Assembly (NCBI GenBank): GCA_934133155.1
Contig: CAKPAT010000045.1
Coordinates: forward strand, 1 to 9,967
Direction of reading: 5' to 3'
Origin: an uncultured Bacilli bacterium
GTDB taxonomy: Bacteria > Bacillota_I > Bacilli_A > RF39 > UBA660
Length of the DNA: 9,967 bases
Shown here: positions 6,165 to 9,967 of the stretch, one piece after another
Position numbering within the stretch: the stretch's first letter is position 1
How the letters are laid out: each line of letters begins with the position of its first letter
Translations under genes and position numbers: made by a program
The notes under the pieces: generated by a model
The model's input: only the letters and a program-made list of their open reading frames with translations
Databases searched by the model: none
What the model was told of the DNA's origin: nothing

Positions 6165-7283
6165 ATGAAATTTACAATTAAACAAAATATTTTACTAGAA
6201 GGATTAAATTATGCTATTAGAGGTATATCAACAAAAAATTTAAGACCGATTTTAAACTGTATAAAATTTGAATTACACGAAGATGGTTTATATTTAATGA
6301 GTACAGATAATGAAATAGCAATAAAAACATTTATAGATGCCAATAAAATAGAAAATATAGAATCACAAGGAGAAATAGTTGTATCAGGAAGATATATATA
6401 TGAAATAGTTAGAAAATTACCAGACGAAGATATAAACTTTGAAGAAGTAATAGATTCTAAACTATATATAACTACAAACAATTCTTCATTTACTTTAAAT
6501 TGTTCTCCATCAATCGAATTTCCAGATTTAGAACTTGAATATAATGTAAATCCAATTATTTTAAAACAAAACATGTTTAAAACAATAATAAATCAAACAG
6601 CCTTTGCTACCAGCACCAGTGAAACAAGACCAGTATTAACAGGTATAAATTTCCAAATAGAAGATAACAAAATGACATGTACAGCCACAGATTCCTATAG
6701 ATTAGCAGTAAAAACAATAGAACTTCAAAATAATAAAGATAAAGCAAACATCATAATACCAACAAAAAATTTAAATGAATTATTTAAAATGTTAAATGCC
6801 GATGAAGAAGAAATGGAAATGCACATTTTTGGAAATAAAGTTATATTTAAATTTGGTAATATAACTATGTTAAGTAGATTGATAAGTGGTACATACCCAG
6901 ATACATCAAAATTAATACCAAATGAATTTGCATTAACAATGAAAGTAAACTTTAATGATTTCTATGGTGCAATTGATAGAGCATCCCTACTAACAAACGA
7001 ATCTGATAAAAACACCATAAAATTTGCTACAACAGAAAATGAAGCAATAATATCATCAAATATCCCAGAAATTGGAAACGTTGAAGAAAAAATAATTATT
7101 AATAAAAATAAAGATGAAGAAATAAAAATCGCCTTCAATTCAAAATATATGATGGATTCTATAAAAGCATTAAACTCTGACGAAATAGAATTAAAATTCA
7201 ACGGAGAAGTAAAACCAATCATTTTAAAAGATCCAGAAAACGATGATTTAATTCAACTAATTTTGCCAATTAGAACATACTAA
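6165..7283 (+). CDS. dnaN: DnaN, DNA polymerase III beta sliding clamp
   Basis: The beta clamp is a ring-shaped homodimer that tethers the replicative polymerase to DNA. The 372-aa product has the expected length for three repeated clamp domains (about 1-120, 125-245, 250-372). Recognisable blocks are the N-terminus MKFTIKQNILLEGLNYA, the KNLRPILNCIKFEL strand, ETRPVLTGINFQIEDN (about 161-176), DSYRLAVK (about 184-191), SRLISGTYPDTSKLIP (about 236-251) and the terminal LILPIRTY, which forms part of the peptide-binding cleft. The ATG has an AAGGAG SD. It is followed by a clear intrinsic terminator, so it ends the dnaA-dnaN unit. Confidence 0.98.
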   Translation: MKFTIKQNILLEGLNYAIRGISTKNLRPILNCIKFELHEDGLYLMSTDNEIAIKTFIDANKIENIESQGEIVVSGRYIYEIVRKLPDEDINFEEVIDSKLYITTNNSSFTLNCSPSIEFPDLELEYNVNPIILKQNMFKTIINQTAFATSTSETRPVLTGINFQIEDNKMTCTATDSYRLAVKTIELQNNKDKANIIIPTKNLNELFKMLNADEEEMEMHIFGNKVIFKFGNITMLSRLISGTYPDTSKLIPNEFALTMKVNFNDFYGAIDRASLLTNESDKNTIKFATTENEAIISSNIPEIGNVEEKIIINKNKDEEIKIAFNSKYMMDSIKALNSDEIELKFNGEVKPIILKDPENDDLIQLILPIRTY

Positions 7284-7307
7284 TTAGCCAAATTAGTTCT
7301 TTTTTTT
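7279..7307 (+). terminator. Intrinsic terminator after dnaN
   Basis: ACTAATT (7279-7285) and AATTAGT (7291-7297) form a perfect 7-bp stem with loop AGCCA. They are followed by TC and eight T. The stem begins inside the dnaN stop region. It separates dnaN from the comK unit. Confidence 0.8.
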
Positions 7308-7333
7308 ACAAAAATTTACAATTTTTTTAACAT

Positions 7334-7360
7334 TTCGACAAAATTCGACATATTTCGACA
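7334..7360. promoter_or_regulatory. Three tandem Spo0A-like (0A) boxes upstream of comK
   Basis: TTCGACA occurs three times at exactly 10-bp spacing: 7334-7340, 7344-7350 and 7354-7360. The complement, TGTCGAA, is the known Spo0A 0A-box consensus. Head-to-tail boxes with 3-bp gaps are the known binding arrangement of Spo0A dimers, as at B. subtilis abrB. The array ends 11 bp before the candidate comK -10 and about 50 bp before its ATG. The match is seen; binding by Spo0A is inferred. Confidence 0.65.
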
Positions 7361-7371
7361 CAAAAAAAGAG

Positions 7372-7377
7372 TATAAG
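7372..7377 (+). promoter_or_regulatory. Candidate comK -10 element
   Basis: TATAAG is the best -10-like sequence before comK. No good -35 is found at normal spacing; that position falls within the 0A-like repeats, as in activator-dependent promoters. TCGACA of the second repeat lies 21 bp upstream. A start near 7384 would put the palindrome at the 5' end of the mRNA. Confidence 0.4.
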
Positions 7378-7383
7378 AGAGGT

Positions 7384-7398
7384 GTCATTTCAAATGAC
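7384..7398. promoter_or_regulatory. Perfect 7-1-7 palindrome ahead of the comK SD
   Basis: GTCATTT-C-AAATGAC is a perfect inverted repeat directly before the GAGGAGGG ribosome binding site. It could be a dimeric repressor operator at the start of transcription, or an RNA hairpin affecting stability or ribosome access. No T tract follows, so it is not a terminator. Confidence 0.6.
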
Positions 7399-7409
7399 GA
7401 GGAGGGTTT

Positions 7410-7868
7410 ATGGTAAAAGTAGAATATGAAATTAATAGTAATACATACGCTTTAATAGCTGAACAAGAAGGAACAAGTTTAATCTTAGAAAAAGGACAAA
7501 AAAGTTTATGTAACCAAACAACAATGGAAATATTAAACAATAGCTGTGAATATTATGGAAGTTCACTAGAAGGGAGGTTAAAAGGAGCGAAGAACGCACT
7601 AGGATCTTGTTATAAAATACCAATTATTATTGAACCAGATCACGACATAGTTTTCTTTCCTACCACATCATGTCGTTACGAAAAATGTTCTTGGCTTTCT
7701 TTAAACAATATAAAAACATATTATTCCACAAAATTTGGTACAATGGTTGAATTCCTAGATGGACAAACAGTCGAACTAGAAATATCAAAAGAATCACTAG
7801 AAACACCAATTTTAAGAGCATCCAAATTACTATTAATTACTAAAAATCGCAAAAAAATTTTAAAATAA
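7410..7868 (+). CDS. comK: ComK-family competence transcription factor
   Basis: In Bacillus, ComK is the master activator of late competence (DNA-uptake) genes; it binds paired AAAA-N5-TTTT boxes. This 152-aa protein shows the ComK family pattern from end to end: the N-terminal strand EYEINSNTYALIAEQ (5-19), the core NSCEYYGSSLEGRLKGAKNAL (44-64), PIIIEP (71-76), FFPTTSCRYEKCSWLSLNNIK (82-102), and VEFLDGQTVELEISKESLE (113-131). It stops about where the B. subtilis C-terminal tail begins. The FMLYPK-type MecA recognition motif and the following tail are therefore absent. The start ATG has a strong GAGGAGGG SD. The gene is bounded by terminators and has 0A-like boxes and a palindrome upstream. 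It occupies the position where many relatives have the S4-domain yaaA/rlbA gene. No AAAA-N5-TTTT autoregulatory box is seen upstream. Family membership is firm; an actual competence role is inferred. Confidence 0.88.
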   Translation: MVKVEYEINSNTYALIAEQEGTSLILEKGQKSLCNQTTMEILNNSCEYYGSSLEGRLKGAKNALGSCYKIPIIIEPDHDIVFFPTTSCRYEKCSWLSLNNIKTYYSTKFGTMVEFLDGQTVELEISKESLETPILRASKLLLITKNRKKILK

Positions 7869-7893
7869 GTTTTCAATAACTTATTTTTTGTTT
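7862..7893 (+). terminator. Intrinsic terminator after comK
   Basis: AAAATAAGTT (7862-7871) and AACTTATTTT (7878-7887) form a stem of up to 10 bp around a 6-nt loop, overlapping the comK stop codon. The T run then continues as TT-G-TTT. The stem is AT-rich, so termination may be incomplete. Confidence 0.65.
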
Positions 7894-7918
7894 ATATATA
7901 TAGAATTTATGATATAAT
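7888..7918 (+). promoter_or_regulatory. Promoter for recF-gyrB
   Basis: TATAAT (7913-7918) preceded by TGA (7910-7912) gives a perfect extended -10. A loose TTGTTT (7888-7893) lies 19 bp upstream, overlapping the comK terminator tail. A leader of about 70 nt would precede recF. Confidence 0.6.
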
Positions 7919-7993
7919 CATATGTAGGTATAGGAGTACTTGCTGATATTAAAAAATCAAAAAAAGGGCTTAAAATACGAAAAGAGGAAGAAC

Positions 7994-9109
7994 ATGTATA
8001 TAAAAAATATAGAAATCCACAATTTTCGCAATTATACACACCTAAATCTGTCATTTTCCAAAAATATGAATATCATATATGGTTTAAATGGTCAAGGAAA
8101 AACGAACTTGCTAGAAAGCATATATATGCTTGCTCTAACAAAATCGCACAGATCATACAAAGACAGTAATTTAATAAAAAAAAATGAACAAACAGCAGAC
8201 ATAAAGGCAACTATACTAAATGATATTTCTTACAATATAGAACTTATACTGCAAAAAACAAAAAAGACATTAAAAATAGATGCCAATAAAGTAGAAAGAT
8301 TGGCATCTTATCTGACTAAAATGAATGTAATAATATTTTCCTCAGAAGATATAGAGCTCATAAAAGGAGGTCCGCTATCTAGACGAAAATATCTAAACAT
8401 TGAATTAAGTCAAATATCCGAAAATTACTATCAAGCACTTTTTGATTATAATAAATTACTTAAAATTAGGAACGATTACTTAAAAAAGATTAGCAACAAT
8501 GAACAAATTGATAATAACTACTTCAATGTAATAACGGAATATTTAATAAATAAAGCAGTATTTTTATATCAAATGCGGGATAGATATATAGAAAGGTTAA
8601 ATAAAATATGCCCCAAAATATATGAAGAAATATCTAACTTAAAAGGGTTTCAAATAAAATATAATCCTGATATTTCAATCAAGAATTTCACCAAAGAAGA
8701 AATAACAAACACATTACAAGAAAAATATAAAGATAATTATGATAAAGAAGTAGCTCTAAAAATGACATTATATGGCCCCCACAGGGATGATTTTACCTTT
8801 TGCATAGAGAATTTCAATTTAAAAGAATTTGGCTCTCAGGGACAGCAAAAAATGGCTATATTGACGCTAAAATTATCTGAAATAGAAATATTTAAAGATT
8901 ATAAAAAAACAAGCCCTATCATACTTTTAGATGATGTTTTTAGCGACCTTGATGCAAATAAACAAAATAATTTACTAAAACGCATAGATAAAAATATGCA
9001 AATAATTATCACTACAACGGATTTAGTAGATTTAAAAAAAGAAATAATCAAAGGTGCTAAGCTAATCTTAATTGAAAATGGTAAAGTAATCAAAGAAGAG
9101 GTGAAATAA
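7994..9109 (+). CDS. recF: RecF, DNA repair/recombination ATPase
   Basis: RecF is an SMC-like ATPase that helps load RecA at single-strand gaps, with RecO and RecR. The 371-aa protein begins [14 protein letters not shown], with Walker [10 protein letters not shown] (30-38), [21 protein letters not shown] (115-135), LYGPHRDDF (259-267), the ABC signature region GSQGQQKM (280-287), Walker [14 protein letters not shown] (308-320) and the late ITTTD block (339-343). The start ATG has AGAGG seven bases upstream. The frame is open 18 codons further to a TTG at 7940, but that extension (lysine-rich, not conserved) is not part of RecF. The stop overlaps the gyrB start by one base (TAATG), so the two are coupled. 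Confidence 0.97.
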   Translation: MYIKNIEIHNFRNYTHLNLSFSKNMNIIYGLNGQGKTNLLESIYMLALTKSHRSYKDSNLIKKNEQTADIKATILNDISYNIELILQKTKKTLKIDANKVERLASYLTKMNVIIFSSEDIELIKGGPLSRRKYLNIELSQISENYYQALFDYNKLLKIRNDYLKKISNNEQIDNNYFNVITEYLINKAVFLYQMRDRYIERLNKICPKIYEEISNLKGFQIKYNPDISIKNFTKEEITNTLQEKYKDNYDKEVALKMTLYGPHRDDFTFCIENFNLKEFGSQGQQKMAILTLKLSEIEIFKDYKKTSPIILLDDVFSDLDANKQNNLLKRIDKNMQIIITTTDLVDLKKEIIKGAKLILIENGKVIKEEVK

Positions 9110-9967
9110 TGGAAACAAAAGAACATTATAACGAATCTGACATACAAGTCTTAGAAGGCTTAGAAGCTGTAAGAAAAAGACCTGGTATGTATATAGGTAC
9201 AACAGATGTAAAAGGATTACATCACCTAGTATGGGAAATTGTTGATAACAGTATAGATGAAGCCTTAGCTGGTTTCTGTAACTGCATTGAAATAGTTATC
9301 AATAAAGGAAACTCTATAACCGTAAAAGATAATGGAAGAGGAATTCCAGTAGGTATACACCCTAAAACAGGTTTATCCACAGTAGAAACTGTTTACACAG
9401 TTTTGCACGCTGGTGGAAAATTTGGTGGTGGTGGATATAAAGTGTCAGGCGGTCTTCACGGTGTCGGAGCGTCTGTCGTAAATGCCTTATCAAGCTGGCT
9501 AACAGTAACCGTTTATAAAGATGGAAAAATCTACGAAACTAAATTTGAAAATGGTGGAAAAATAACTGAACATTTAACAGTTATAGGTGAATGTGACCCA
9601 AATAGAACAGGAACAACTGTTACATTTAAAGCAGACCCTGATATATTTGATACAGATATATATGATTATGAAATATTAAAAATTAGAATAAGAGAACTTG
9701 CTTTCTTAAATCGTGATTTAAAAATCACCTTACGTGACGACCGTGACGAAAAAGATACAACCGGTGATACATTTCATTATGAAGGTGGTATCAGTGAATA
9801 TGTAAAGTACTTAAACAGGAATAAAACACCAATTCAAAACGATATTATTCATCTGCAAGGTGAAGAAGACGGAGTTATATTTGAAGTAGCTATGCAATAT
9901 AATAGCGGTTACACAGATCAAATATACTCATTTGTCAATAATATCAACACTCACGATGGTGGAACAC
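9109..9967 (+). CDS. gyrB: DNA gyrase subunit B, N-terminal part
   Basis: This is the ATPase subunit of gyrase, which introduces negative supercoils. The first 286 codons are present and the gene continues beyond the right edge. It begins [30 protein letters not shown]. The GHKL ATP-binding motifs are all present: [11 protein letters not shown] (43-53, catalytic Glu43 and Asn47), DNGRGIP (74-80), [28 protein letters not shown] (101-128), TGTTVTF (167-173), and the start of the transducer domain ending [10 protein letters not shown] (277-286). The ATG has a GAGGTG SD inside the end of recF. ParE is similar in this part, but the recF neighbour and the [11 protein letters not shown] form favour GyrB. 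Confidence 0.96.
   Translation, partial: METKEHYNESDIQVLEGLEAVRKRPGMYIGTTDVKGLHHLVWEIVDNSIDEALAGFCNCIEIVINKGNSITVKDNGRGIPVGIHPKTGLSTVETVYTVLHAGGKFGGGGYKVSGGLHGVGASVVNALSSWLTVTVYKDGKIYETKFENGGKITEHLTVIGECDPNRTGTTVTFKADPDIFDTDIYDYEILKIRIRELAFLNRDLKITLRDDRDEKDTTGDTFHYEGGISEYVKYLNRNKTPIQNDIIHLQGEEDGVIFEVAMQYNSGYTDQIYSFVNNINTHDGGT

Noticed and set aside
7862..7893. comK-to-recF hairpin as an RNA switch for recF
   Set aside because: A simple hairpin plus T run at a stop codon followed by a new promoter is explained by ordinary termination; no alternative pairing was seen.
9373..9381. Perfect TTATCCACA DnaA box inside gyrB
   Set aside because: It encodes the conserved GLSTVE stretch of GyrB and is a lone box; most likely coincidence of codon use. 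Its distance from the origin clusters gives no support for function.
1..9967. tRNA genes, CRISPR arrays, insertion sequences or prophage parts
   Set aside because: Nothing with tRNA arm structure, spaced repeats with spacers, transposase coding or terminal inverted repeats was found; nearly all sequence is accounted for by conserved core genes and their control sites.

Overview
The window is very AT-rich (roughly 30% G+C by eye) and is a chromosomal replication-origin region of a low-GC Firmicutes-type bacterium. The gene order mnmG-mnmE-jag-yidC-rnpA-rpmH <-oriC-> dnaA-dnaN-recF-gyrB is the classic Bacillota/Mollicutes origin layout. TGA is used as a stop in yidC, rnpA and the HD-domain gene, and tryptophans are TGG, so this is the standard bacterial code and not the Mycoplasma/Spiroplasma code. 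My guess from the protein style (lipoprotein YidC with a long linker, very low GC, lysine/asparagine-rich proteins) is an uncultured gut or host-associated member of Bacilli close to Mollicutes (RF39 or Erysipelotrichales-like). That placement is inference.

Left arm (minus strand, read right to left from the origin): rpmH (L34, too short for a standard ORF cutoff), rnpA, yidC and jag form a tight operon. It starts at a perfect-consensus promoter with a second promoter upstream; rnpA/yidC overlap by 4 bp and yidC/jag by 38 bp. A short intrinsic terminator follows jag. An uncharacterised HD-domain protein then has its own extended -10 promoter, followed immediately by mnmE and then the start of mnmG, which runs off the left edge.

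Origin: about 410 bp between rpmH and dnaA hold the rpmH promoters, two perfect DnaA boxes facing each other as a dyad, several one-mismatch boxes, and an A/T-run unwinding region next to dnaA. A second cluster of TTTTCCACA boxes, two of them abutting, lies between dnaA and dnaN. This suggests a bipartite origin like that of Bacillus subtilis.

Right arm (plus strand): dnaA, dnaN, a strong terminator, then a self-contained unit encoding a ComK-family competence regulator, another terminator, then recF-gyrB (gyrB runs off the right edge). ComK sits where many Firmicutes carry the small S4-domain gene (yaaA/rlbA). Its upstream region holds three exact copies of TTCGACA (complement TGTCGAA, the Spo0A '0A box') at exactly 10-bp spacing, followed by a perfect 7-1-7 palindrome just before its ribosome binding site. 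This comK unit is the most interesting part of the window. All genes are oriented away from the origin, co-directional with replication.
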